Positions 1 through 7,065 of a stretch of DNA of 17,311 bases are shown piece after piece (positions within the stretch are counted from its first letter, which is position 1; each line of letters begins with the position of its first letter). A program made the translations under genes and the position numbers. Location: NCBI GenBank assembly GCA_007124075.1, contig SLFV01000199.1:1-17311 (forward strand), given 5' to 3'. The DNA is from Roseimaritima sp. GTDB taxonomy: Bacteria > Planctomycetota > Planctomycetia > Pirellulales > Pirellulaceae. The notes beneath the pieces are model-generated. The model worked only from the letters and a program-made list of their open reading frames with translations. It searched no databases and was not told where the DNA came from.

Positions 1-1
1 C

Positions 2-169
2 CAGCAAAGTCCCGTAGTCAGTGGTTTTATCGAGCATTCCGGAGTCAAGGCAACCACGGCGATGATGGAACTGATCGAAGCGTCCAGGATCTACGAGGCC
101 AATGTGCGGATGATCCAAAACCAAGATCAGGCGATGGGTCAACTAATTTCCCGAGTCCTGCAACGTTAA
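2..169 (+). CDS. flgF: Flagellar basal-body rod protein, FlgF/FlgG family, C-terminal end (partial)
   Basis: Only the last 55 codons are present; the gene starts outside the window and ends with TAA. The visible peptide carries the C-terminal signature of the FlgE/F/G axial family: a short GFIEHSGV segment (the usual 'G.LE.SNV' position), then a helix with MMELIEASRIYEANVRMIQ, corresponding to the family pattern of a hydrophobic heptad around R-x-Y/F-E-x-N. This helix forms the inner D0 core of the rod or hook. It is followed 42 nt later by flgG, and flgF-flgG is the usual order, so FlgF (proximal rod) is the best call. A second FlgG-like protein cannot be excluded without the N-terminal part. 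Confidence 0.8.
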   Translation, partial: QQSPVVSGFIEHSGVKATTAMMELIEASRIYEANVRMIQNQDQAMGQLISRVLQR

Positions 170-211
170 CGAATCAGGGGAGAATCCTCTGATGCTGGAA
201 GGAAGCCTACG

Positions 212-1018
212 ATGAGTGTGCAAACGCTGTATACCGCCGCCACGGGGATGGGGGCGATGGAAACGAAGTTGGAGGTAATCGCCAACAATTTAGCCAACAT
301 CAATACAACGGGTTTCAAGAAGGATCGGGCAAACTTCGAGGATCTGCTGTACCGGCATGAGGTCTACCCGGGTGCGTTGGATGCTCAGCAAAATCCGACC
401 GCGGTGGGGACCCAGGTCGGGCTGGGGGTTCGCGTTACCAGTACTCAGACCGATCAGCGACAGGGTACGTTGCAGCAAACGGGGCGTGACCTGGATCTTG
501 CGATCCAAGGACGGGGATACCTGACCGTGCTGGATCCCAGCACGCAAGCATTCATGTACACCCGCGCGGGGAACTTGGATATCAACGCCAATGGCCAGCT
601 TGTGATCGGGTCGGCTCAAACGGGGCGTCTGATCGACCCAGCCGTTCAGATTCCCCCTGATGCGATCAATGTGGTGATCAATCCGAACGGGATCGTGATG
701 GCTAGGCTGCCGGGGGAAGTTGAGCTGTCGCAACTGGGGCAAATCCAGTTGGCTCAATTCGTCAATCCCGACGGTTTGCTGAAGGTGGGGGAGAACATGT
801 ATGAAGCAACCGACGCTTCAGGGCCTGCGCAGATCGCCAATCCGGGGGACCAAGGCCTGGGGATTTTGCGGCAGGGCAACCTGGAGGCCAGCAACGTGGA
901 ACCGGTTCAGGAGTTGATCGATTTGATCACGACGCAGCGCGGGTTTGAATTGAACAGTCAAGCCGTTCAGGCGGGGGACCAAATGATGCAAACGATTTCC
1001 AACCTGCGTCGCTTTTAG
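212..1018 (+). CDS. flgG: Flagellar distal rod protein FlgG
   Basis: 268 residues, close to the roughly 260 of enterobacterial FlgG. The N-terminus shows the rod/hook family signature: LYTAATGM at residues 6-13, then IANNLANINTTGFKK at about 23-37. The C-terminus has GNLEASNVEPVQELIDLI and TQRGFELNSQAVQAGDQMMQTI, the paired helix that packs with the N-terminus in the rod core. FlgG makes the distal rod that passes through the P- and L-rings, whose genes (flgI, flgH) follow. The ATG at 212 is preceded by a good ribosome site, GGAAGGAAG at about 197-205. The TAG stop lies inside the first unit of a triple TTTTAGG repeat. Function and family are secure. Confidence 0.96.
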   Translation: MSVQTLYTAATGMGAMETKLEVIANNLANINTTGFKKDRANFEDLLYRHEVYPGALDAQQNPTAVGTQVGLGVRVTSTQTDQRQGTLQQTGRDLDLAIQGRGYLTVLDPSTQAFMYTRAGNLDINANGQLVIGSAQTGRLIDPAVQIPPDAINVVINPNGIVMARLPGEVELSQLGQIQLAQFVNPDGLLKVGENMYEATDASGPAQIANPGDQGLGILRQGNLEASNVEPVQELIDLITTQRGFELNSQAVQAGDQMMQTISNLRRF

Positions 1019-1033
1019 GTTTTAGGTTTTAGG
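1013..1033 (+). repeat. Three perfect TTTTAGG heptamers at the flgG stop codon
   Basis: TTTTAGG is repeated three times without interruption. The flgG stop codon TAG lies in the first unit (1016-1018). All three units offer a TAG in the same 7-nt register, so the reading frame shifts between units. It looks like slippage-generated microsatellite sequence at a gene end. No function is claimed. Confidence 0.8.
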
Positions 1034-1211
1034 CCGCGCGGTCGCTAAATCGCACCCGTCGTACGACGGGTCGTCGTGCGCGCTTTGCCTACCAGGGGGT
1101 CTAGTTCCTCCGAAAGGCAGGCATTCCTTTGTGGCGCGCCTGGGCATCGTTCCGAAATAGGGCTCATCCGACGGTAGCGAGCGGGTCGCCCGGAATCGAG
1201 GTTTACTGGAC
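1019..1211. other. 193-nt flgG-flgA intergenic stretch with palindrome
   Basis: This is the longest gap inside the flagellar cluster. It holds the end of the TTTTAGG repeat, a perfect 18-bp palindrome (1054-1071) followed by more GTCGTCGTGCG-type sequence, and then sequence without a clear reading frame. No sigma-70-like promoter pair was obvious, and no hairpin followed by a T-run is present. The GC-rich, CGTCGT-laden composition resembles an intergenic repeat element, but only one copy is visible here, so that is a guess. Confidence 0.4.
1054..1071. repeat. Perfect 18-bp palindrome ACCCGTCGTACGACGGGT
   Basis: The sequence equals its own reverse complement over 18 bases, centred between 1062 and 1063; the next flanking pair (C/C) breaks the symmetry. 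It lies 35 nt after the flgG stop and about 140 nt before the flgA start. It could be a binding site for a dimeric regulator, part of an intergenic repeat, or an RNA hairpin. There is no spacer for a loop, so a regulator site or a cruciform-prone repeat is more natural than a terminator. Confidence 0.75.
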
Positions 1212-2243
1212 ATGATCGCTTGCTCGTCCCATTCCCCTCTAGCAGCCGCCCCACACGGGGTCCGGTCGCAGGTATCCGCGTGGCGCAGCCTAGTCTTCAT
1301 CTGCATGCTGTTGCTGGTGTCGGGGGTTTGGGCTCAGGAAGTGCCGCAGGGAAACCCGTTGTGGACGCTGCAATCCAAGGGCCGAGTCATGCTTGATTCA
1401 TCAATCGTCCGACTTGCTGACGTAGTCATCGCGACCTCGATCCCCGCCGAACATTGGGAATCGTTGGGCAATCTGGTTGTCGGTCTGCTGCCACCCGACG
1501 GTCGCGGTATGGCGCTGGACCGACAACGGCTGGCAGAAGTCGTTGCCGTCCGCCTGCCTGAAGGCGTTAGCGTCCGCTGGACGGGGCCGTTATTGATCGC
1601 GTTGCAAGCCTCCCCCAACTTGGACAGGGAAAGCGATCGTCCGGCAACCAACAGCTCTGCGAGGCAGACTTCACAGCCCGTGAAGAACGATCAAGACGGA
1701 GTCGTGCGGCGGGCGGATTTTCAATCCGAACCTTCTGTGTTTACCGCGCGGAGGATAGCCGATTCCGCCGCGCAACGGCCCCACGACGATCAAGCGGAAG
1801 CGAATGCGGAACCGGCGGCGGCGCCCGCTACGTCAATGGAGGTCATCCTGGTTTCCGCGCGGACGCTACGTCGCGGCGAAGTTTTGTCGGCGGGCGATCT
1901 GGAAGAACAGATCGTTGCGCCCGAAAAAGTCCCCGTCGACAGCATGCGGGAATTGGATGATTTCGTAGGTAAACAGATGCGATATTCGGTCGCCAAAGGC
2001 CGCCCTGTGTTCCATAGGGACGTTGCGGAACCGACGGTGGTTGGACGCGGCGACTTAGTGGAACTGCAGGTCCTCGGTGGCGGGATCGTGATCCGCACGG
2101 CCGCGCGTACGCTGCAACCGGGTGCCTTGGGCGATCTGATCATGGTCGAAACCCAGGAACCGCGACGTCGGCTGATGGCGAAGGTGCTATCCGGTAGCGC
2201 GGTCGCCATCCTGACGCGCCCACCCCAGACCTCCGGAGACTAA
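1212..2243 (+). CDS. flgA: Flagellar P-ring assembly chaperone FlgA, extended form
   Basis: FlgA helps FlgI assemble into the P-ring in the periplasm. This protein has 343 residues against about 220 in Escherichia coli. Residues 1-41 form a signal peptide whose hydrophobic core is LVFICMLLLVSGVWA, with likely cleavage after VWA. Residues 55-135 are a FlgA N-domain-like part. Residues 136-208 are a polar, Ser/Gln/Ala-rich, probably disordered linker that accounts for much of the extra length. Residues 209-335 match the SAF-type FlgA C-domain: VILVSARTLRRGEVLSAGDL, then VGKQMRYSVAKGRPV and a final beta-rich half ending in KVLSGSAVAIL. The ATG at 1212 has GAGG about 10 nt upstream. An internal ATG at 1305 would spoil the signal peptide. 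The gene ends 2 nt before flgH, so translational coupling is likely. Confidence 0.88.
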   Translation: MIACSSHSPLAAAPHGVRSQVSAWRSLVFICMLLLVSGVWAQEVPQGNPLWTLQSKGRVMLDSSIVRLADVVIATSIPAEHWESLGNLVVGLLPPDGRGMALDRQRLAEVVAVRLPEGVSVRWTGPLLIALQASPNLDRESDRPATNSSARQTSQPVKNDQDGVVRRADFQSEPSVFTARRIADSAAQRPHDDQAEANAEPAAAPATSMEVILVSARTLRRGEVLSAGDLEEQIVAPEKVPVDSMRELDDFVGKQMRYSVAKGRPVFHRDVAEPTVVGRGDLVELQVLGGGIVIRTAARTLQPGALGDLIMVETQEPRRRLMAKVLSGSAVAILTRPPQTSGD

Positions 2244-2245
2244 AG

Positions 2246-3103
2246 ATGTTGCCAAATTTGATTTGCCGCTTTGCGCTGGCCCCAACAACCCCCTGGTGTT
2301 TTCGACGACGTTTGATCTTGGGATGCCTGCTGTCGTTTATTTCGCTCCCTACCCTTCGGGCTCAGGAAAGCAGCCTTTTCCATCAGCGGCCAAGCTACGA
2401 CCAAACCGGCGGGCAAGGGCCTTACGTGGCGTCGCCCCAGGGTGCAAATCCGCCGGGGATGACACCAGGCAGCGTTCCCGGTCGGGTCGTGGTACCGCGG
2501 CGCGACTTCGATCCACGCGATCCCTACTCGGCCTACTCGCCCGCAGCGGCGGGGCTTGCGCAGGCCAGTTGGATGTACATGCCGCCGTCGCCACTGCGTC
2601 GGTTTCAAAAGCACGATATCATCACCATTCGGGTTGACGAAATGGCAAGGATGCGAGCCGAGGGCCGAGTCGACAATCGCAAAAACTCGCTCTACGACGC
2701 CTTGTTACGTGACTGGCTGCGATTGACCGGCGGGGCGCTCAGGCCCGCCACGCAAAGCGACGGTGATCCGCGGGTCAACGGTCAATTGAATTCGCTGTAC
2801 CGCGCAAACTCTGCAGTCGAATCGCGGGAAGCGGTTTCGTTTAACATCGCTGCGGAAATTGTTGACATCCGGCCCAATGGGAATTTGGTTTTGGAGGCAA
2901 ACAAGCGAATTTGGGTCAACGATAACGTGTTCGAAACCTCGTTAATTGGCATTTGCCGCGCCGAGGACATTGGTCCTGACAATACTCTGCTGAGCCGCGA
3001 CTTGCTGGACGCCGAAATCCGCAAAGATGAACGGGGGCGTGTTGCCGATGGCTATCGTCGCGGTTGGTTCCAGCGGTGGTTTGAACAGTTTCAGCCGTTC
3101 TAG
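2246..3103 (+). CDS. flgH: Flagellar L-ring protein FlgH
   Basis: 285 residues. FlgH forms the outer-membrane L-ring around the rod. The diagnostic core is clear: HDIITIRVDE at about 123-132, the ESREAVSFNIAAEIVDIRPNGNLVLEANKRI stretch between residues 192 and 222 (family pattern 'T..V..VLPNGNL.V.G.K'), and the C-terminal GWFQRWFEQF, matching the usual GW.QR.F ending. The N-terminus is an ordinary signal peptide (RRR at 20-22, hydrophobic 23-37, cleavage near LRA-Q at 39/40). There is no Cys just after the hydrophobic core, whereas E. coli FlgH is a lipoprotein. Residues 45-118 are a Pro/Gly-rich insertion before the core. The start lies 2 nt after the flgA stop. Confidence 0.93.
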   Translation: MLPNLICRFALAPTTPWCFRRRLILGCLLSFISLPTLRAQESSLFHQRPSYDQTGGQGPYVASPQGANPPGMTPGSVPGRVVVPRRDFDPRDPYSAYSPAAAGLAQASWMYMPPSPLRRFQKHDIITIRVDEMARMRAEGRVDNRKNSLYDALLRDWLRLTGGALRPATQSDGDPRVNGQLNSLYRANSAVESREAVSFNIAAEIVDIRPNGNLVLEANKRIWVNDNVFETSLIGICRAEDIGPDNTLLSRDLLDAEIRKDERGRVADGYRRGWFQRWFEQFQPF

Positions 3104-3150
3104 CAGTAGGTCCCCTACCCTCCAGGTTTCCAACCATCCCAGGCCGATCC

Positions 3151-4287
3151 ATGTGTCGCACCCAACGATCGTTTTATAACCTCTGGCTGCCGCGAATCGT
3201 GATCGGTTACGCGCTGGTCCTGAGCGTTTCGACTGCGGGAGCGGGTGGTTTGGAATTGGGCGATCTCTGTCGGCTGAAAGGTCAGGAGGGGAACACGCTG
3301 CAAGGTTTGGGATTGGTTGTCGGCTTGCGTGGCACCGGCGATTCGGGGGGAAAGCCGACCGCGCGAGCATTAGCCCGGATGATGCAGTTAATGGGCGGCC
3401 AGTTGGCACGCGATGCTGCGGGGCAATTAAACACCACCGATGTCGCCGATGCAAAAAACGTAGCCATGGTTTTTGTTACCGCGCAATTGCCTCCAGCCGG
3501 GGCGCAGCAAGGTGATCGCTTAAACCTGCGAATCAACGCGATCAGTGCCAAGAGCTTGGAGGGGGGCTACCTCATGCTCACTCCGCTGTTGGGGCCGCGA
3601 GCTGATAATCCGCAGGTGTATGCGCTGGCCGAAGGCCCATTGCAACTGAATCCCGACGACCCACCCACGACCGCAACGGTGGAAAATGGGGGCAAGATGG
3701 AAGCCACGGTGTCAACGTCGTTTCATAATGAGGGCGTGTTGACACTAATCATCGATAAAGACTTTGCTGATTTCGACACCGCGCAAAGGATCGAAGACGA
3801 GATCAACAATTTGGGCGAGCTGGCGCTCGGTTCCGTTGGGCAGGCCGCTAATCCGTCGCAACGAGCGATTCGAGCGCGCGCCCTCGGGCAGTCCCAAGTA
3901 GAGGTCACGATCCCGCAAATCTATCGCGAGAATCCGATCAAGTTCATTTCGCTGATTTTAAAGACCCAGGTTTCATTGCCAAAGAATTCCACCCGCGTCG
4001 TGATCAACGAACGTGACGGTGTGGTGGTCATTGGAGAAGACGTCGAGATTGCTCCGGTGTTGATTTCCCACCGAGGCCTGCGGATCGAAGCGGTTGGTTC
4101 GGGCAAGGTTCGCCCGTTGGACGCCAATCAGCCGTTGGACCCGACCGCACCGGCAACCCCCAATGCCAAACTGAAGCACCTGGCCGACGCACTGAATGCC
4201 CTGGAGGTTCCGACCGATGACTTGATCGCCATCATCAAAACGCTAAAACGGAAAGGCGATTTGTTCGGTGAAATCATCTACCAATGA
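3151..4287 (+). CDS. flgI: Flagellar P-ring protein FlgI
   Basis: 378 residues, near the usual 365. FlgI forms the periplasmic P-ring at the peptidoglycan layer. Residues 1-31 are a signal peptide (hydrophobic IVIGYALVLSVSTAGA). The mature start reads LGDLCRLKGQEGNTLQGLGL then VVGLRGTGDSG, the most conserved FlgI segment. Further signatures are KNVAMVFVTAQLPPAGAQQGDRL, AKSLEGGYLMLTPL and RVVINERDGVVVIG. The C-terminus has LADALNALEVPTDDLIAIIKTLKRKGDLFGEIIYQ, typical of the family end. It follows flgH by 47 nt, and its TGA stop overlaps the ATG of the next gene (ATGA), which indicates translational coupling. The chaperone FlgA is encoded two genes upstream. Confidence 0.97.
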   Translation: MCRTQRSFYNLWLPRIVIGYALVLSVSTAGAGGLELGDLCRLKGQEGNTLQGLGLVVGLRGTGDSGGKPTARALARMMQLMGGQLARDAAGQLNTTDVADAKNVAMVFVTAQLPPAGAQQGDRLNLRINAISAKSLEGGYLMLTPLLGPRADNPQVYALAEGPLQLNPDDPPTTATVENGGKMEATVSTSFHNEGVLTLIIDKDFADFDTAQRIEDEINNLGELALGSVGQAANPSQRAIRARALGQSQVEVTIPQIYRENPIKFISLILKTQVSLPKNSTRVVINERDGVVVIGEDVEIAPVLISHRGLRIEAVGSGKVRPLDANQPLDPTAPATPNAKLKHLADALNALEVPTDDLIAIIKTLKRKGDLFGEIIYQ

Positions 4288-4691
4288 CCATCCGCTCCCC
4301 ACACCATTCTACTACGATTGCAGGTATGGATATCAACCCATTGCAGACCGGGAAACCATCGCTGACCGGGAAAACGACCCATTGGCCAGCGGTTCCTTCC
4401 CAGGTTTCACCCCCTGACGGTTCATCGGATGCCCCAACAGGCAGTTCCTCCGGTGGTAGCGACGAACTGAAAAAAGTGTTTACCGAATTCGTTGGGCAGT
4501 CGCTCTTCGGACAGATGCTCTCGGCGATGCGGAAAACCGTCGATAAACCGGCTTACCTGCATGGTGGGCAGACCGAAGAAATCTTCCAGCAGCAACTTGA
4601 CCAACATCTGGTCCAGGAAATCACAACGGCCTCTGCCGATCGTTTTGCCGATCCGATGTTCGAACTGTTTCTGCTGCAGCGATCGCAGTAA
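4284..4691 (+). CDS. flgJ: Flagellar rod-binding protein, FlgJ N-terminal domain only
   Basis: 135 residues. Residues 60-133 match the rod-binding domain of FlgJ: FVGQSLFGQMLSAMRKTV, then a Tyr/Gly linker, EEIFQQQLDQHLVQEI and an amphipathic end FADPMFELFLLQRS. The first 59 residues are Ser/Pro/Gly-rich and probably disordered. The C-terminal muramidase domain of enterobacterial FlgJ is absent, so peptidoglycan opening for the rod must come from another enzyme; single-domain FlgJ proteins are known outside gammaproteobacteria. The ATG overlaps the flgI stop (ATGA), which favours this start over the in-frame ATG at 4326, although the latter (MDINPLQ) would give a more typical N-terminus. Confidence 0.83.
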   Translation: MTIRSPHHSTTIAGMDINPLQTGKPSLTGKTTHWPAVPSQVSPPDGSSDAPTGSSSGGSDELKKVFTEFVGQSLFGQMLSAMRKTVDKPAYLHGGQTEEIFQQQLDQHLVQEITTASADRFADPMFELFLLQRSQ

Positions 4692-4757
4692 GCCCCCTCG
4701 ACCCCGCCCCCATGCTACCCCAATATTCCAACCCTATCCCCCTGTCCGGAGAAGCTG

Positions 4758-5252
4758 ATGGACGCTTGGTTGAAACAATTAAAGCTGTACCTTGATCAAC
4801 TGGAAGCGACTGCGGGGGAATTGCAGGCGACGATCGACACAACACGGAAACTGACTCGGGACGGAGCGTTTGCCACGCTGACCGAAGCCAATGCCAGCCT
4901 GCAAGCCGGGTTGACCGCGATGGAACAGTTATTGGAACAGCGGCGCGGGTTGTTGGACAAATTCCCCCCGCCCGAGCAATGCTACAGTTTGCGAGATGCG
5001 TTACGCATCGTCGCGGGGCAATCGGCGCATCGCGCTGTGGCGCAAGCGTTGCAGTCGCGCTGCGAAAGGATCGAACGGCAGATTGACGGTGTCCGCGAGG
5101 ATTCGCTCTCTCTGTTCGTCTGCCACTACCACCTGGCCGACACGGCCACGCATTTCTTGCAGTTGCTGTTCCCCGATCGGTTGCGGAGCGAGACCTACGA
5201 CAGGGAAACCAGAATCGATCAAGGCGGCGGTTTGCTGGACAAATCGGCGTGA
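4758..5252 (+). CDS. FlgN-like flagellar export chaperone
   Basis: 164 residues, no signal peptide, strongly helical. The N-terminal half (residues 1-70) is a coiled-coil-like pattern of LKQLKLYLDQLEATAGELQATI and NASLQAGLTAMEQLLEQRRGLL. It is followed by a short Pro linker and two further helices, ending in a HYHLADTATHFLQLLF segment. FlgN chaperones hook-associated proteins FlgK and FlgL in the cytoplasm. The call rests on helix pattern, size and position immediately after flgJ, where flgN often lies, not on a strong motif. GGAGAAG at 4748-4754 is a good ribosome site for the ATG at 4758. Its usual clients flgK and flgL do not follow. Confidence 0.6.
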   Translation: MDAWLKQLKLYLDQLEATAGELQATIDTTRKLTRDGAFATLTEANASLQAGLTAMEQLLEQRRGLLDKFPPPEQCYSLRDALRIVAGQSAHRAVAQALQSRCERIERQIDGVREDSLSLFVCHYHLADTATHFLQLLFPDRLRSETYDRETRIDQGGGLLDKSA

Positions 5253-5532
5253 TGTTCCGCCATGACATTGACGGACCGACGGTCTTGGCGGATCAAGGTG
5301 CCCCTCCTTTGCAGCGTTTTCCCTGCTAGCGGTCGAGTCTCCTAGCGTTTATCCTTACGCGTTTGCCATACCCGGCCCGAGGTTCAATGTCGGTGCTTCT
5401 TTGACCCGCCACGCTGCCGAAACCCGCGATCCAATCCGCTGCCGGTGCCGGTGAACCTTTTATCCGTTTCGCAGTCATGTGCCAACCGTTCATGCGTGCA
5501 GCGATCGATTATTTTCAAGGTGACTTAATTCC
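5253..5532. other. 280-nt gap between the flagellar cluster and the sugar genes
   Basis: No convincing reading frame, RNA gene or intrinsic terminator is seen. A TTGACC box at about 5401 has no acceptable -10 element at 16-18 nt. A small direct duplication GCCGGTGCCGGTG lies near 5440-5453. The end of the gap supplies the ribosome site for the next gene (AAGGTGA at about 5517-5523). A promoter for the sugar operon must lie here or upstream but was not identified. Confidence 0.4.
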
Positions 5533-7032
5533 GTGAGTGCAACGTCGACACATCTAGCCATTGATTTGGGGGCTTCAGGCGGACGCGTGATCGCCGGTTC
5601 GCTGATTGACCAACGATTGCACCTGGAAGCGCTGCATCGGTTTGCCAATGACCCGGTCTTTGTCCAGTCCAGCATGCAATGGGACGTGCTGGGGTTGTGG
5701 CGAGAAGTCGAGGCGGGTTTGACGATTGCCAGCAGGAAAATTCAAGCGGCAGGCGGGGAGATCGCGTCAGCCGGGGTCGACACATGGGGTGTTGATTATG
5801 TGTTGTTGGGTGGGGACGATCTTCCTGTCGCCCCTGCGTTTCATTACCGCGACCGACGCAATCGTGGGATGCTGGAACGTGCGTTTGACATTGTTCCACG
5901 GCAGCAGATTTTTGCTGCGACGGGTCTGCAATTCATGGAATTCAACACGCTCTATCAACTGCTGGCATCCAAGCATTCCGGGAGTGCGGCACTGGAGGTC
6001 GCCGATGGCATGCTGTTAATGGCAGATTTTTTTCACTGGTTGTTGACAGGCCAGCGTTCGATCGAATTCACCAACGCCTCGACAACGCAAATCCTCGACC
6101 CGCGCACCGGCAGCTGGGCGTGGGAGCTGATCGACGCGTTCCGGTTTCCGCGTCATTTGTTTACCGACGTAACCCAGCCTGGCACCGTCCTGGGGCCGCT
6201 GCAGTCGTCGATTGCCCAGCGGACGGGACTGCACGACGTCCCCGTCGTTTTGCCCGCGACGCACGACACGGCTTCGGCAGTGCTGGCGGTCCCCGCAGAC
6301 AGTTTCGCTCAGGCGACTCCCGACTGGTGTTACATCAGCAGCGGAACCTGGTCGCTGATGGGCGTTGAACTGCCTCGGCCGCTGATCAATGATCGCTGCG
6401 CGGAACTTAATTTTACGAACGAAGGAGGAATCTTTGGCAGCACACGCTTGTTGAAGAACATCGGCGGCCTCTGGGTTTTCCAGCAGATCCGAGCGGCAAT
6501 GGTGCGTCGGGGGACGGCCGTCTCCTGGCAGGAAATGGTCCACGGCGCAGAACAGACGCCTCCATTTTCGTTGGTAATCGATCCTGACCACCCCGACTTT
6601 CTGGCTCCCGAAGATATGGTCGACGCAATCAACGGGTTTGCACGGCGTACCGGTCAGTTGGTCCCCGGCGATTCCGCCGTCCTGTTCCGTGCCGCCCTGG
6701 AGGGGCTGGCCCTACGTTATCGGATCTGTTTGGAAATGCTAGAATCGCTAGTGGGCGGCACGATCAATACGATCTATGTCGTCGGTGGCGGCTCGCTGAA
6801 CGAACTCCTGTGCCAGATGACCGCCGACGCATGTGGGCGCACCGTGATCGCAGGGCCAGCCGAAGCCACCGCGACGGGGAACGTGCTGATGCAGATGCTG
6901 GGCACCGGACGGTTAAGCGATGTCCGACAGGCTCGGCAGTTGGTCCGCCACAGTGTTCAGCCCCAGCAGTTTCAGCCTCGCAATACGCAGGCCTGGGCCG
7001 AACCTTTGGAACGTTTTCGAAACCTCGGATAA
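5533..7032 (+). CDS. rhaB: Rhamnulokinase (FGGY family)
   Basis: 499 residues. It transfers phosphate from ATP to L-rhamnulose, the second step of rhamnose breakdown, in the cytoplasm. FGGY N-domain: AIDLGASGGRVIAG at residues 9-22 (phosphate loop), GVDTWGVDYVLLG at 81-93, a rhamnulokinase hallmark, and FHYRDRR at 103-109. The PATHDTASAV segment at 241-250 carries the likely catalytic Asp (D245). YISSGTWSLMGVEL at 267-280 and NIGGLWVFQQIR at 309-320 are typical of RhaB. The C-domain has IYVVGGGSLNELLCQM at 414-429 and GPAEATATGN at 441-450. The GTG start at 5533 is chosen because AAGGTGA lies 9 nt upstream and the phosphate loop starts at residue 9 as expected. It is followed after 33 nt by an oxidoreductase gene. 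No rhamnose isomerase or aldolase is visible. Confidence 0.93.
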   Translation: MSATSTHLAIDLGASGGRVIAGSLIDQRLHLEALHRFANDPVFVQSSMQWDVLGLWREVEAGLTIASRKIQAAGGEIASAGVDTWGVDYVLLGGDDLPVAPAFHYRDRRNRGMLERAFDIVPRQQIFAATGLQFMEFNTLYQLLASKHSGSAALEVADGMLLMADFFHWLLTGQRSIEFTNASTTQILDPRTGSWAWELIDAFRFPRHLFTDVTQPGTVLGPLQSSIAQRTGLHDVPVVLPATHDTASAVLAVPADSFAQATPDWCYISSGTWSLMGVELPRPLINDRCAELNFTNEGGIFGSTRLLKNIGGLWVFQQIRAAMVRRGTAVSWQEMVHGAEQTPPFSLVIDPDHPDFLAPEDMVDAINGFARRTGQLVPGDSAVLFRAALEGLALRYRICLEMLESLVGGTINTIYVVGGGSLNELLCQMTADACGRTVIAGPAEATATGNVLMQMLGTGRLSDVRQARQLVRHSVQPQQFQPRNTQAWAEPLERFRNLG

Positions 7033-7065
7033 CCCATTTGGGGCAGGAAGGGAAAGGTAAGCAGC

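Noticed and set aside
4621..5268. A 215-codon open frame on the minus strand across flgJ and the flgN-like gene
   Set aside because: It lacks family motifs, is Arg/Ser/Pro-rich as expected from antisense of GC-rich coding DNA, and overlaps two genes with good ribosome sites and operon spacing.
5390..5440. TTGACC box near 5401 as promoter of the rhamnulokinase gene
   Set aside because: No -10-like hexamer lies 16-19 nt downstream.
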